Assembly (NCBI GenBank): GCA_020845995.1
Contig: JADLES010000218.1
Span: 1-32,089 of the forward strand
Direction of reading: 5' to 3'
DNA: 32,089 nt
Source: Burkholderiales bacterium
Lineage (GTDB): Bacteria > Pseudomonadota > Gammaproteobacteria > Burkholderiales > SG8-39
In this document: piece after piece, positions 16,656 to 24,722 of the stretch
How the letters are laid out: each line of letters starts with the position of its first letter
Numbering within the stretch: position 1 is the first letter of the stretch
Notes under the pieces: model-generated
Database searches by the model: none
Seen by the model: the letters and a program-made list of their open reading frames with translations, nothing else
Told to the model about the DNA's origin: nothing
Made by a program: the position numbers and the translations under genes

Positions 16656-17678
16656 TCAGTGCGCCGGCGCGAGCAGCATGCGCCCGGCGTACCAGGCGAC
16701 GCCGGCGACGAAGGCCGAGCAGGGAATGGTCAGGATCCAGGCCCAGAGCAGGTTGCCGGCGACGCCCCAGCGCACCGCCGAGACGTTCTGTGCGGCGCCT
16801 ACGCCGACGATCGAGCCGGTGATGGTATGCGTGGTCGAGACCGGGATGCCGAGTCCGGTCGCGAGGAAAAGCGAGATCGAGCCCGACAACTCGGCGCAGA
16901 ACCCGCCGGCGGGGCGGATCTTGGTGATGCGCTGGCCCATGGTCTTGACGATGCGCCAGCCGCCGAACATCGTGCCCATGCCGATCGCCACGTAGCAGAC
17001 GACGACCACCCAGTAGGGCGGGTGCGGGTCATTCGCGCCGACGTAGCCGGCGGCGACCAGCAGCATCCAGATGATGCCGACCGTCTTCTGCGCGTCGTTG
17101 CCGCCGTGCCCCAGGCTGTACAGCGATGAAGAGAACAGCTGCAGCCGCCGGAACAGCCGGTCGACGCGGGCGGGCGTGGAGCGCACGAACAGCCAGGAGA
17201 TCGCGACCAGCAGCAGCGCGCCCAGCGCCATGCCGATCAGGGGAGAGATGAAGATGAACGCGACCACCTTGAGGATGCCGGCCGGGATCAGCGACCCGGT
17301 GCCGGCCTTGGCGACGCTCGCGCCGACGATGCCGCCGATCAGCGCGTGCGAGGACGACGAGGGAATGCCGTAGTACCAGGTGATGATGTTCCAGGCGATC
17401 GCGCCGACCAGGGCGCCGAAGATCACGTAGTGGTCGACGACGCCCTGGTCGACGATGCCCTTGCCGACGGTGCTCGCGACCTTGAGTTGGAAAACGAACA
17501 GCGCCAGGAAATTGAAGAACGCGGCCAGCGCCACCGCCTGGTGCGGCTTGAGCACCCCGGTCGAAACCACCGTGGCGATGGAATTCGCGGCGTCGTGGAA
17601 GCCGTTCATGAAATCGAAGGCGAGCGCGGCCGCGACCAGCACCACGACGATCCAGAGCGCGAGTTGCGGACCCTCCAT
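16656..17678 (-). CDS. pit: Inorganic phosphate transporter, Pit family
   Basis: This low-affinity phosphate permease of the inner membrane (PF01384) moves metal-phosphate with protons. The 340-residue protein is hydrophobic throughout. It shows the two repeated family signatures: DFMNGFHDAANSIAT near the N-terminus and LGHGGNDAQKTVGI in the second half. It also has IPSSSSHALIGGIVG and IPVSTTHTITGSIVG. It follows the DUF47 gene by 7 nt without its own clear ribosome-binding site, so reinitiation is likely. The DUF47-pit pair is widespread, with DUF47 acting as accessory or regulator. Here the pair also continues directly from a CoA-racemase and CoA-transferase operon, which is less expected. 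Confidence 0.96.
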   Translation of the reverse strand: MEGPQLALWIVVVLVAAALAFDFMNGFHDAANSIATVVSTGVLKPHQAVALAAFFNFLALFVFQLKVASTVGKGIVDQGVVDHYVIFGALVGAIAWNIITWYYGIPSSSSHALIGGIVGASVAKAGTGSLIPAGILKVVAFIFISPLIGMALGALLLVAISWLFVRSTPARVDRLFRRLQLFSSSLYSLGHGGNDAQKTVGIIWMLLVAAGYVGANDPHPPYWVVVVCYVAIGMGTMFGGWRIVKTMGQRITKIRPAGGFCAELSGSISLFLATGLGIPVSTTHTITGSIVGVGAAQNVSAVRWGVAGNLLWAWILTIPCSAFVAGVAWYAGRMLLAPAH

Positions 17679-17685
17679 CCGTCGC

Positions 17686-18312
17686 TCAGGAATTTTCCAG
17701 CACGATGCCTTCGATCAGGTTGGCGACGTCCTCGCAGCGGTCGGTGATGGTCTCCAGCAGCTCGTAGATGGTGCGCAGCTTGATCAGCTGCTTTACATCC
17801 TCCTCCTCGCGGAACAGCTTGGACATCGCCGCGCGCATCACGCGGTCCGCGTCGGATTCGAGCCGGTCGATTTCCTGGCAGGTCCTGAGAATCGCCTCCG
17901 CGTCCTTCACGTTCTGCAGCAGGCCGACGGCGCCGTGCACCCGCTCGCAGCACATCTGGCAGATCTCGGCGAGCTGGCGCGACTCCGGCGTCACCCTGCG
18001 GATGTCGTAGAGCACGATCGACTGGGCGACGTCCTGTATCAGGTCCAGGATGTCGTCCATGGCGGTGATCAGCTTGTGAATCTGGTCGCGGTCGAAAGGC
18101 GTGATGAAGGTCTTGTGCAGGAGCGTGATCGCCTCGTGCGTGATCTTGTCGGCGGCGCGCTCGGCGTTGTCGATGCGCTGGGCGTGGGCCTCGACGTCCT
18201 GGAACGCGGAGATCATCGCCAGCAACTCGCGGCTGCCCTCGACGATGAGCTCGGCATGGCCGTTGAACAGCTCGAAGAAATTGCCTTCCCGCGGCATCAG
18301 CCGGCTCAGCAT
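17686..18312 (-). CDS. DUF47 PhoU-like phosphate transport regulator
   Basis: The 208-residue, largely helical cytoplasmic protein matches the TIGR00153/DUF47 family: FFELFNGHAELIVEGSRELLAM, the PhoU-like acidic helix IDNAERAADKITHEAI, DRDQIHKLITAMDDILDLIQDVAQ, and a second ESDADRVMRAAM repeat. Such proteins accompany Pit permeases and are thought to control them, probably through metal-bound acidic clusters. The ATG at 18312 has AAGGAG upstream. The gene begins 22 nt after the CoA-transferase stop and is followed after 7 nt by the permease, so all three are likely on one mRNA. Confidence 0.94.
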   Translation of the reverse strand: MLSRLMPREGNFFELFNGHAELIVEGSRELLAMISAFQDVEAHAQRIDNAERAADKITHEAITLLHKTFITPFDRDQIHKLITAMDDILDLIQDVAQSIVLYDIRRVTPESRQLAEICQMCCERVHGAVGLLQNVKDAEAILRTCQEIDRLESDADRVMRAAMSKLFREEEDVKQLIKLRTIYELLETITDRCEDVANLIEGIVLENS

Positions 18313-18334
18313 GCGATCTCCTTTTCCGCCGTGC

Positions 18335-19531
18335 TTATATCACGCCTTCGCGCGCGAGCGCGGCCCGCTCGGCTTCCGGCAGGCCGAGCCAGCCGCCGTA
18401 CACCTCCGCGTTGTGCGCGCCCGGCGCGGGGCCGGCGCTGCGCGCCTCGCCCGGAGTGGCCGAGAGACGCGGCACGACGCAGGGCACGGCCACCGAGCCG
18501 AAGTCCGCGTCCGTCACCCGCGTGATCGACTCCCGGAAGGCGAAATGCGCGTCCCGCGCGATGTCGCGGTTGGAGTATACCGGCGCCACCGCCACGCCCG
18601 CCTCGGAAAGCTCGCGCACGGCTTCGCCTGCCGGGCGCGCCTCGATCCAGTTCGCGACGATCGCATTGAGCTCCGGCTGGTGCTGCATGCGCTGCGGGTT
18701 GGTCGCATAGCGGGGATCTGCGAGCAGGTCCTCGCGGCCGATCAGGCGGCACAGGCGCTGGAACACATTCTGCGTCGCGGCGGTGAAGCTGATCCAGGCG
18801 CCGTCGGCGGAGCGGAACATGCCGGAGGGCGAAACGTAGGCGTTGCCGCCTCCGGCCGGTTCGTGGACCAGGCCCAGCTGGTCGTACTCGATCGGCAGCA
18901 CTTCGAGCAGGCGCAGCATCGCCTCGGTGCACGACAGGTCGATTTCCTGGCCGGGGGCATCGGGGTTCTTCGCCCGGTGCAGGAGGGCGGCGAGAACGCC
19001 AAAGGCGCCGAACACACCCGCGATCGGATCGCCGATCGGATAGCCCGGGTGCACCGGCGCCTCGCCGGGGGCGCGCGTGATGTAGGCGAGGCCCGCGTAG
19101 GCCTCGAACAGGCGCGCGAACCCCGCGTAGCCTGCGTAGGGGCCGGTCTGGCCGAAGCCGGTGACGCGCAGGATCACGAGCCGGGGCTGCGCCTGCCACA
19201 GCGCCTGCTTGTCGAGCCCCCAGCGGTCCAGCGTGCCCGGGCGGTAGTTCTCGATCAGCACGTCGAACCTCGGCAGCAGTTTAAGGAACAGCGCCTGGCC
19301 CGCGCTCTTGCGCAGATCCAGCGTCACCGCGCGCTTGTTGCGGTTTACCGCCTTCCAGAGGAGCGGCTTGCCCTCCTTGTGCGGCGGCAGCGCGCGCAGC
19401 GGGTCGCCGCCCCCGGGGAGTTCGACCTTGAGGACCTGCGCGCCGAAATCGCCCAGCAGCGCCGCCGCGAAGGGGCCGGCGATCACGTTGGAGATATCGA
19501 GGACTTTCAGGCCCTCGAGGGCGGCGCTCAT
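18335..19531 (-). CDS. Family III CoA-transferase (CaiB/BaiF)
   Basis: This 398-residue enzyme belongs to the class III group that exchanges CoA between carboxylic acids through an enzyme-bound anhydride. Visible family features are [61 protein letters not shown], the GFGQTGPYA loop, and [15 protein letters not shown]. The acidic residue aligning with the Asp nucleophile of formyl-CoA transferase appears to be Glu203 (SCTEAML). Many uncharacterised members share this, so the alignment needs a structure check. ATG 19531 overlaps the stop of the racemase gene by 4 nt (ATGA), implying coupled synthesis. It may activate the acid whose CoA ester the racemase then epimerises; substrate unknown. Confidence 0.93.
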   Translation of the reverse strand: MSAALEGLKVLDISNVIAGPFAAALLGDFGAQVLKVELPGGGDPLRALPPHKEGKPLLWKAVNRNKRAVTLDLRKSAGQALFLKLLPRFDVLIENYRPGTLDRWGLDKQALWQAQPRLVILRVTGFGQTGPYAGYAGFARLFEAYAGLAYITRAPGEAPVHPGYPIGDPIAGVFGAFGVLAALLHRAKNPDAPGQEIDLSCTEAMLRLLEVLPIEYDQLGLVHEPAGGGNAYVSPSGMFRSADGAWISFTAATQNVFQRLCRLIGREDLLADPRYATNPQRMQHQPELNAIVANWIEARPAGEAVRELSEAGVAVAPVYSNRDIARDAHFAFRESITRVTDADFGSVAVPCVVPRLSATPGEARSAGPAPGAHNAEVYGGWLGLPEAERAALAREGVI

Positions 19532-20673
19532 CGGACGCCGAGGCCCTGCATCTTCAACGATGAAATCTCTTCCGCGGAAAACCCCCAATCCATCAACGCC
19601 TGCGCGCCGCCTTCGCCGCGCTCGGGCGGCGCGCGCCGGATCGCGCCGGGCGTGCGCGAAAAGCGCGGCGCGGGCGCGGGCTGGTCGACCTTGCCCAAGC
19701 GCGTAAACGTGCCGCGGGCGGCGTTGTGCGGGTGCGCGCGCGCCTCGGTGAAGCTGAGCACGGGGGAGAAGCAGGCGTCCGAGCCATCGAACGCCCTGCA
19801 CCATTCGTCTCTGGTTCGTTCCCTGAACTTCTCCGCGAACCGTTCGCGCAGCGCCGGCCAGCCCTTGCGGTCGTGCTGGGCCGGCAGCTTCTCGCCCTGC
19901 ACGCCCAGCCTGAGGAGCAGTTCCTCATAAAACTTCGGCTCGATGGCGCCGATGGCGACGTACTTGCCGTCCGCGGTCTCGTAGGCCTCGTACCAGGGCG
20001 CACCGGTGTCGAGCAGGTTATCGCCGCGCGTCTCGTGCCAGCGGCCGGCGGCCATCATTCCCGAGAACATCGTTGCGAGCAGCGAGGCGCCATCCACCAT
20101 CGCCGCGTCCACGACCTGGCCCTTTCCCGATCGCTGCGCCTCCACCAGCGCGCAGGCGATGCCGAAGGCGAGCAGCATGCCGCCGCCGCCGAAGTCGCCG
20201 ACGAGGTTCAGCGGCGGCACCGGCGCGCCGCCCGCCCGGCCGATCGCGTTGAGCACGCCGGTGAGCGCGATGTAGTTGATGTCGTGGCCCGCGCGGGCGC
20301 TGAGCGGTCCCTCCTGGCCCCAGCCGGTCATGCGGCCGTAAACCAGCCGCGGGTTCCGTGCCAGCAGCACCTCGGGGCCCAGGCCGAGGCGTTCCATGAC
20401 GCCCGGACGGAAGCCCTCGATGATGGCGTCGGCCTTGTTCGCGAGGGCGAGCGCCGCGGCGACGCCGCCTTCCGACTTGAGGTCCAGCGTCGCCGAGCGC
20501 CGGCCGCGCATCATCACGTCGAACCAGCGGTCGCGCCCGAGCCCGAGGCGCGGGTCCTCCGGCCGGTCGATGAGCAGCACGTCCGCGCCCATGTCGGCGA
20601 GCATCATGCCGCAGAAGGGGCCCGGGCCAATGGCCTCGAATTCGACAATCCTCAGTTCGCTGAGCGGTCCCAT
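19528..20673 (-). CDS. Alpha-methylacyl-CoA racemase
   Basis: It epimerises C2 of 2-methyl-branched (or arylpropanoyl) CoA esters so that stereospecific dehydrogenases can act. The 381-residue sequence fits the AMACR subgroup of family [59 protein letters not shown] and [11 protein letters not shown]. His130, Asp160 and Glu245 (IEPKF) correspond to the catalytic His126, Asp156 and Glu241 of the mycobacterial racemase with a constant offset of 4, so the active site is intact. The start ATG 20673 lies 22 nt inside the end of the DUF808 gene, and the stop overlaps the CoA-transferase start. Together with the dehydrogenase pair at 23.5-25.8 kb this points to branched-chain acyl-CoA breakdown. Confidence 0.94.
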   Translation of the reverse strand: MGPLSELRIVEFEAIGPGPFCGMMLADMGADVLLIDRPEDPRLGLGRDRWFDVMMRGRRSATLDLKSEGGVAAALALANKADAIIEGFRPGVMERLGLGPEVLLARNPRLVYGRMTGWGQEGPLSARAGHDINYIALTGVLNAIGRAGGAPVPPLNLVGDFGGGGMLLAFGIACALVEAQRSGKGQVVDAAMVDGASLLATMFSGMMAAGRWHETRGDNLLDTGAPWYEAYETADGKYVAIGAIEPKFYEELLLRLGVQGEKLPAQHDRKGWPALRERFAEKFRERTRDEWCRAFDGSDACFSPVLSFTEARAHPHNAARGTFTRLGKVDQPAPAPRFSRTPGAIRRAPPERGEGGAQALMDWGFSAEEISSLKMQGLGVR

Positions 20674-21554
20674 CGCGCAATGATAGCCCGCGCAAGCAGC
20701 ACCACGCCCAACGCGAGTCCGCCTGCGGCGACGCCGGCAACGGCGTCCAGCGCCAGGGAGGCGAGCAATCCGGCATTCTCGATCAGGCGGTGCAGGGCCG
20801 GAATACCATGGACGAGGATGCCCCCGCCGACGAGGAACATGGCTGCGGTGCCCGCCACCGAGAGGGCTTTCATGAGCCAGGGTGCGGTCGCAAGAATTGC
20901 CGTTCCCGCCAGGCGCGCAAGCTCGCCTTCCTTGCGGCTCAAATGCAGGCCCGCGTCGTCCAGCTTCACGATACCCGCCACCAGCCCGTAGACGCCAACG
21001 GTCATCAGGATCGCGATGCCGGAGAGCACCGCCACCTGGGTCAGGAAGGGCGACGCGGCCACGGCGCCAAGCGTGATGGCGACGATCTCCGCGGAGAGGA
21101 TGAAATCGGTGCGCACCGCGCCCCTGATCCTGCCGCGCTCGAGGGTCAACAGGTCCACCGCGGGGTCGGCGACCGCGCGGACGAGTCCTCTGTGCTGGGC
21201 GGCGTCCTCCTCACCGCCGTGCAGGAAGCGGTGCGCGACCTTCTCGAAGCCTTCGTAGCAGAGGAAAGCACCGCCGGCCATCAGCAGCGGGATCACCAGC
21301 CACGGCGCGAACGCGCTGATGGTCAGCGCCGCAGGCACCAGGATCAGCTTGTTGACGAAGGAGCCCCGGGCGACCGCCCAGACCACCGGCAGCTCGCGCT
21401 CTGCGGCGACTCCCGCCACCTGGTGCGCGTTGAGTGCGAGGTCATCGCCCAGCACGCCCGCCGTCTTCTTCGCCGCGACCTTGGTCAGGATCGCCACGTC
21501 GTCCAGCAATGTGGCGACGTCGTCGATCAGCGCCAGCAGGCCGCTCGCCGCCAT
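20652..21554 (-). CDS. DUF808 membrane protein (YedI-like)
   Basis: The 300-residue protein matches the DUF808/YedI family: [38 protein letters not shown] at the N-terminus, [35 protein letters not shown], and several later membrane segments, about five or six in all. Its biochemical role is unknown. The ATG at 21554 has no strong ribosome-binding site and lies 30 nt after the regulator stop. The 3' end overlaps the racemase gene by 22 nt, so it is embedded in the same minus-strand operon. Whether it serves the acid-degradation genes is not clear. Confidence 0.92.
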   Translation of the reverse strand: MAASGLLALIDDVATLLDDVAILTKVAAKKTAGVLGDDLALNAHQVAGVAAERELPVVWAVARGSFVNKLILVPAALTISAFAPWLVIPLLMAGGAFLCYEGFEKVAHRFLHGGEEDAAQHRGLVRAVADPAVDLLTLERGRIRGAVRTDFILSAEIVAITLGAVAASPFLTQVAVLSGIAILMTVGVYGLVAGIVKLDDAGLHLSRKEGELARLAGTAILATAPWLMKALSVAGTAAMFLVGGGILVHGIPALHRLIENAGLLASLALDAVAGVAAGGLALGVVLLARAIIARWDRSAN

Positions 21555-21584
21555 GTCCGGGAAGCGCCGCCAGCGTACCGGATA

Positions 21585-22409
21585 TCAGTGAATGCCCAGC
21601 GCCGCCTCGATATTGCGTACCATCGCCATCAGGCGCGGCCCGACGTCCTCCTCGAGCTGGCCCTTCTTGAGCATGAACGCGGGCACGCCGCAGTTGAACG
21701 TGACGATTTCGCCGTCCACCAACCGCCGCATCGGCACGCCCACGGCATGCACTTCGCGCCGAAGATCGCCGCTGGCCAAGCAGTAGCCCTTCGCGCGGAT
21801 GTCCTCCTGGCTCTTGGAGATCGCCGTCTGGTACTTGCGCAGCATCTCCGGCTCCTTGACCTTCATCTGGTTGAGCACGGCCTCGCGCTCGGGCGGCGTG
21901 CAGGCGTAGAGAAACGCGCGCCCGATGACCGACTGCGCGATGGGGACGGAAGTGCCGATGTCGGGCAGCGTCGTCAGGTTGCCGCTGCGGCAGGACTCCA
22001 CGTAGACCATGTTCAGGCGGTCGCGCACGCCCATGTTCACCGAGCCGTTGACGTAGTCGGCGAGCTCCCTCATGAACGGCCGGGCGATCTGGCGGATGCT
22101 CATCGAGGCGAGCAGCGGGTAGCCGATGGAGAGCACCGCGGAGCCGAGCTGGTACCTGCCCAGGCGCATGTTATGCCGCAGGTAGCCCAGCTTGGTGAGC
22201 GTGTAGGTGAGCCTCGACACCGTCGGCTTGGGCAGCCCGGTGCGCACGGAGATCTCCTTGTTGCCGAGCATCGGTTCGGCGGGCGTGAAGCAGCGCAGCA
22301 CCTCCAGTCCGCGGGCGAGCGTGGTGGCGAATTGCCGGTCGCCTTCGTGCTCGTAGCTGAACGGGCCGGGCGGCGGGGATAGTGATACTGTGGGCTCGGA
22401 AGCACCCAT
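21585..22409 (-). CDS. IclR family transcriptional regulator
   Basis: IclR proteins bind palindromic operators through an N-terminal winged helix and sense small carboxylic or aromatic acids through a C-terminal domain. In this 274-residue protein the helix-turn-helix includes LEVLRCFTPAEPMLGNKEISVRTGLPKPTVSRLTYTLTKLGYL (about residues 30-75). The effector domain contains RDRLNMVYVESCRS, IAQSVIGRAFL and the terminal YCLASGDLRREVHAVGVPM region. ATG 22409 has AGGAGA 6 nt upstream; the longer frame from 22514 would cross the promoter. It is first in the minus-strand operon and divergent from an SDR gene, the classic arrangement for a local regulator that may also control itself. Confidence 0.94.
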   Translation of the reverse strand: MGASEPTVSLSPPPGPFSYEHEGDRQFATTLARGLEVLRCFTPAEPMLGNKEISVRTGLPKPTVSRLTYTLTKLGYLRHNMRLGRYQLGSAVLSIGYPLLASMSIRQIARPFMRELADYVNGSVNMGVRDRLNMVYVESCRSGNLTTLPDIGTSVPIAQSVIGRAFLYACTPPEREAVLNQMKVKEPEMLRKYQTAISKSQEDIRAKGYCLASGDLRREVHAVGVPMRRLVDGEIVTFNCGVPAFMLKKGQLEEDVGPRLMAMVRNIEAALGIH

Positions 22410-22434
22410 CGGACTTCTCCTGGATCGGACCTGC

Positions 22435-22481
22435 GGAATGTTTCGCGTTTCGATATTCCATCCGGGGTGGTGGCGTGTCAA
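22435..22481 (-). promoter_or_regulatory. Promoter and candidate operator of the IclR-type gene
   Basis: On the minus strand TTGACA (22481-22476) is followed, after 17 nt, by GAATAT (22458-22453). Initiation near 22446 would leave a leader of about 37 nt with AGGAGA. The dyad GGAAT-N15-ATTCC (22435-22459) overlaps the -10 and start, where a repressor would block transcription. The -35 is a perfect consensus; the -10 is weak. The operator role is inferred. Confidence 0.45.
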
Positions 22482-22516
22482 CTTAGTCGTATCGCATTTC
22501 ACATAGAGAAACATCC

Positions 22517-23281
22517 ATGCGCAAGTCTTTGTTTGATTTGAGCGGCAAAGTGGCGCTCATCACGGGCTCCACCAAGGGCATCGGCAAATCGATGGCCGAG
22601 GAACTGGCCCGTGCCGGCTGCAAAGTCGCGGTGTCCAGCCGCAAGGCGGATGCCTGCGAAGCGGTACGCGCGGAGTTCGAGAAGGAAGGGTTCGACGTGC
22701 TGGCGATGCCCTGCAACGTGTCGCGCAAGGAGGACCTGCAGACGCTCGTCGACAAGACCGTCGCCAGGTGGGGCCGCATCGATATCGTCGTCGCCAACGC
22801 GGCGGCGAATCCCTACTACGGGCCGCTCGCGCAGATTCCCGAGGACGCCTTCGACAAGGTGTTTCACAATAACGTGAAGAGCGTGCTGTGGCTCGCGAGC
22901 ATTACGCTGCCGGGCATGGCCGAGCGCGGCGGCGGCAGCTTCATCACCGTGGGCTCGATCGGCGGCCTGCGCGCGAGCACGGTGCTCGGCGCCTACGCCA
23001 TCTCCAAGGCCGCGGACCATCACCTGGTTCGCTGCCTCGCCGCCGAATGGGGAACGAAAAACGTGCGCGTCAACGCCATCGCGCCGGGCCTCATCGTCAC
23101 CGACTTCGCGAAAGCGCTCTGGGAGGACGCAAAGCGTCGCAAAGAGCGCGAGGAGCAGACGCCCTTGCGGCGCCTCGGCCAGCCGCGCGACATCGGCGGC
23201 ATCGCCGTGTTCCTCGCTTCCGAGGCCGCCGCCTTCGTCACCGGCCAGGTCATCGTCGCGGATGGGGGCATGACCGTCTGA
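22517..23281 (+). CDS. Short-chain dehydrogenase/reductase
   Basis: A 254-residue classical SDR with TGSTKGIG (16-23) and Ser147, Tyr160 and Lys164 (YAISK). It has NAAA in place of the usual NNAG (about 94). Ser41-Arg42 after the second strand suggests NADP. The C-terminal RLGQPRDIGGIAVFLASEAAAFVTGQVIVADGG is typical of the FabG-like group, which often acts on hydroxyacyl-CoA or alcohol substrates. The ATG at 22517 starts the conserved FDLSGKVALITG block after only six residues; the upstream GAGAAA is a weak ribosome-binding site. It is divergent from the IclR-type gene by 107 nt and is its likely target. It is separated from the acyl-CoA dehydrogenase genes by 223 nt. Confidence 0.93.
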   Translation: MRKSLFDLSGKVALITGSTKGIGKSMAEELARAGCKVAVSSRKADACEAVRAEFEKEGFDVLAMPCNVSRKEDLQTLVDKTVARWGRIDIVVANAAANPYYGPLAQIPEDAFDKVFHNNVKSVLWLASITLPGMAERGGGSFITVGSIGGLRASTVLGAYAISKAADHHLVRCLAAEWGTKNVRVNAIAPGLIVTDFAKALWEDAKRRKEREEQTPLRRLGQPRDIGGIAVFLASEAAAFVTGQVIVADGGMTV

Positions 23282-23504
23282 TGGCGATGTGACTCCACGT
23301 GGTCGCAGGCGGGCGGGCCGTAAGGCGCGGCGCGCGGTAAGGCCGCGCAAGCTCCTGGCGGTCCCCCGGACGCTGCGGCCGCTCGCGGAGTCGCTGCCGC
23401 CCGCGCGCGATGCAGACGCCGGGCGCGGGCTGTTTGAAACGGACTGCCGGGACTGCCCCGCGCGGGAGAGCCGCAGTACACTTTCAGCTTCCATCGGAGG
23501 AAGC
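23282..23504 (+). other. 223-nt gap with a GC-rich hairpin
   Basis: No convincing gene lies between the SDR and the dehydrogenase. The dehydrogenase frame is open back to 23289, but that extension is Arg/Pro-rich and unlike the family. GCGCGGC (23325-23331) pairs with GCCGCGC (23342-23348) around a 10-nt loop without a following T run, so it may be an intrinsic RNA structure more than a terminator. A promoter for the dehydrogenase operon may be here, but I see no clear -35/-10 pair. Confidence 0.4.
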
Positions 23505-24713
23505 ATGGACCTGAACTATTCCCAGGAAGAGTCCGCGTTCCGCGACGAGGTGCGCGGCTGGCTGAAGGCCAACCTGCCGCAGGATTTGCGCGACAAGGTG
23601 GTGAACTACGGGGAGCTGACCCGCGACGACCTGCTGCGCTGGCACAAGATCCTGGCGAAAAAGGGCTGGGTCGCGCCCGCCTGGCCCAAGGAGTGGGGCG
23701 GCACCGGCTGGAACGTGGTGCAGCGCTACATCTTCGAGGAGGAGTGCGGTTTTGCGGGCACGCCGCCGATCGTCTCCTTCGGCATGCACATGTGCGGCCC
23801 GGTCCTGCTGCGCTTCGGCACCGAGGCGCAGAAGAAGCGCTTTCTGCCGCGCATGTACAACGGCGAGGACTTCTGGTGCCAGGGCTACTCGGAGCCCGGC
23901 TCGGGCTCCGACCTGGCGTCCCTGAAGACGAAAGCCGAGCGCGCATCGGACAAGAGCGGCGATCACTACGTGGTCAACGGCCAGAAGATCTGGACCACGC
24001 TCGGGCATTACGCGGACTGGATCTTCTGTCTGGTGCGCACCGATTCCACGCTGGCGAAGCGCCAGGAAGGCATCTCGTTCCTGCTCATCGACATGAGGAC
24101 GCCGGGCATCACCGTGCGGCCGCTGGTTCTCATGGACGGCGGTCACGAGGTGAACGAGGTGTTTTTCGATAACGTCAAGGTCCCCGTCGAGAACCTCGTC
24201 CACGAAGAAGGCAAGGGCTGGACGGTGGCCAAGTATCTGCTCGGACACGAACGCATGAACACCGGCCGCATCGGCGCCTCCAAGCGCGAGCTGGCGAAGC
24301 TCAAGGACTTCGCCGCGCGGCAGCCCGGCGACGACGGCCTCCCGCTGATCGAGGATGCGCGCTTCCGCGACCGGCTGACGCGGGTCGAGGTCGAGCTGAT
24401 GGCGCTCGAAATCACCAATCTGAGGTTCCTGGACCAGATGCGCCGCAGCGGCCAGCCGCCCGGCGCCGACGTGTCGATGCTGAAGATCAAGGGCACGGAG
24501 ATCCAGCAGGGACTCACGGAGTTGTCGATGCAGGCGGTCGGACCGCTCGCGCAACCCTTCAGGGCCACCGGGACCGATCTCGAAGACGGCGCGTTCGACC
24601 GTTTCACCGCGGGCCTCGCGCCACGCTACTGCAATTACCGCAAGACCACGATCTACGCCGGATCCAACGAGATCCAGAGGAACATCATCTCGAAGATGAC
24701 CCTGGGATTGTAG
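23505..24713 (+). CDS. Acyl-CoA dehydrogenase, large (catalytic) subunit
   Basis: This FAD enzyme introduces the 2,3-double bond in acyl-CoA and passes electrons to ETF. The 402-residue protein has the three-part fold: N-terminal helices, the central YSEPGSGSDLASLKTKA strand block, and the C-terminal RKTTIYAGSNEIQRNIISKM. The position of the usual C-terminal catalytic Glu (YEG) is Ala. A Glu in LLGHERMNTG (Glu249) aligns with the helix-G base used by isovaleryl-CoA dehydrogenase. This pattern is seen in catalytic chains of alpha2-beta2 dehydrogenases such as mycobacterial FadE26-FadE27 and the PimC-PimD pair. ATG 23505 has GGAGG upstream. The next gene, 9 nt downstream, encodes the probable partner. 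Confidence 0.95.
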   Translation: MDLNYSQEESAFRDEVRGWLKANLPQDLRDKVVNYGELTRDDLLRWHKILAKKGWVAPAWPKEWGGTGWNVVQRYIFEEECGFAGTPPIVSFGMHMCGPVLLRFGTEAQKKRFLPRMYNGEDFWCQGYSEPGSGSDLASLKTKAERASDKSGDHYVVNGQKIWTTLGHYADWIFCLVRTDSTLAKRQEGISFLLIDMRTPGITVRPLVLMDGGHEVNEVFFDNVKVPVENLVHEEGKGWTVAKYLLGHERMNTGRIGASKRELAKLKDFAARQPGDDGLPLIEDARFRDRLTRVEVELMALEITNLRFLDQMRRSGQPPGADVSMLKIKGTEIQQGLTELSMQAVGPLAQPFRATGTDLEDGAFDRFTAGLAPRYCNYRKTTIYAGSNEIQRNIISKMTLGL

Positions 24714-24722
24714 GAGGGACCG

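Noticed and set aside
18335..19804. Longer N-terminus for the class III CoA-transferase
   Set aside because: It would extend into the racemase gene out of phase; ATG 19531 with the ATGA overlap starts the conserved domain.
23325..23348. Rho-independent terminator after the SDR
   Set aside because: The 7-bp GC stem has a 10-nt loop and no T run after it, so it is recorded only as a hairpin.
23289..23504. N-terminal extension of the large acyl-CoA dehydrogenase
   Set aside because: The extension is Arg/Pro-rich, lacks a ribosome-binding site and is absent from the family; ATG 23505 with GGAGG fits the usual start.
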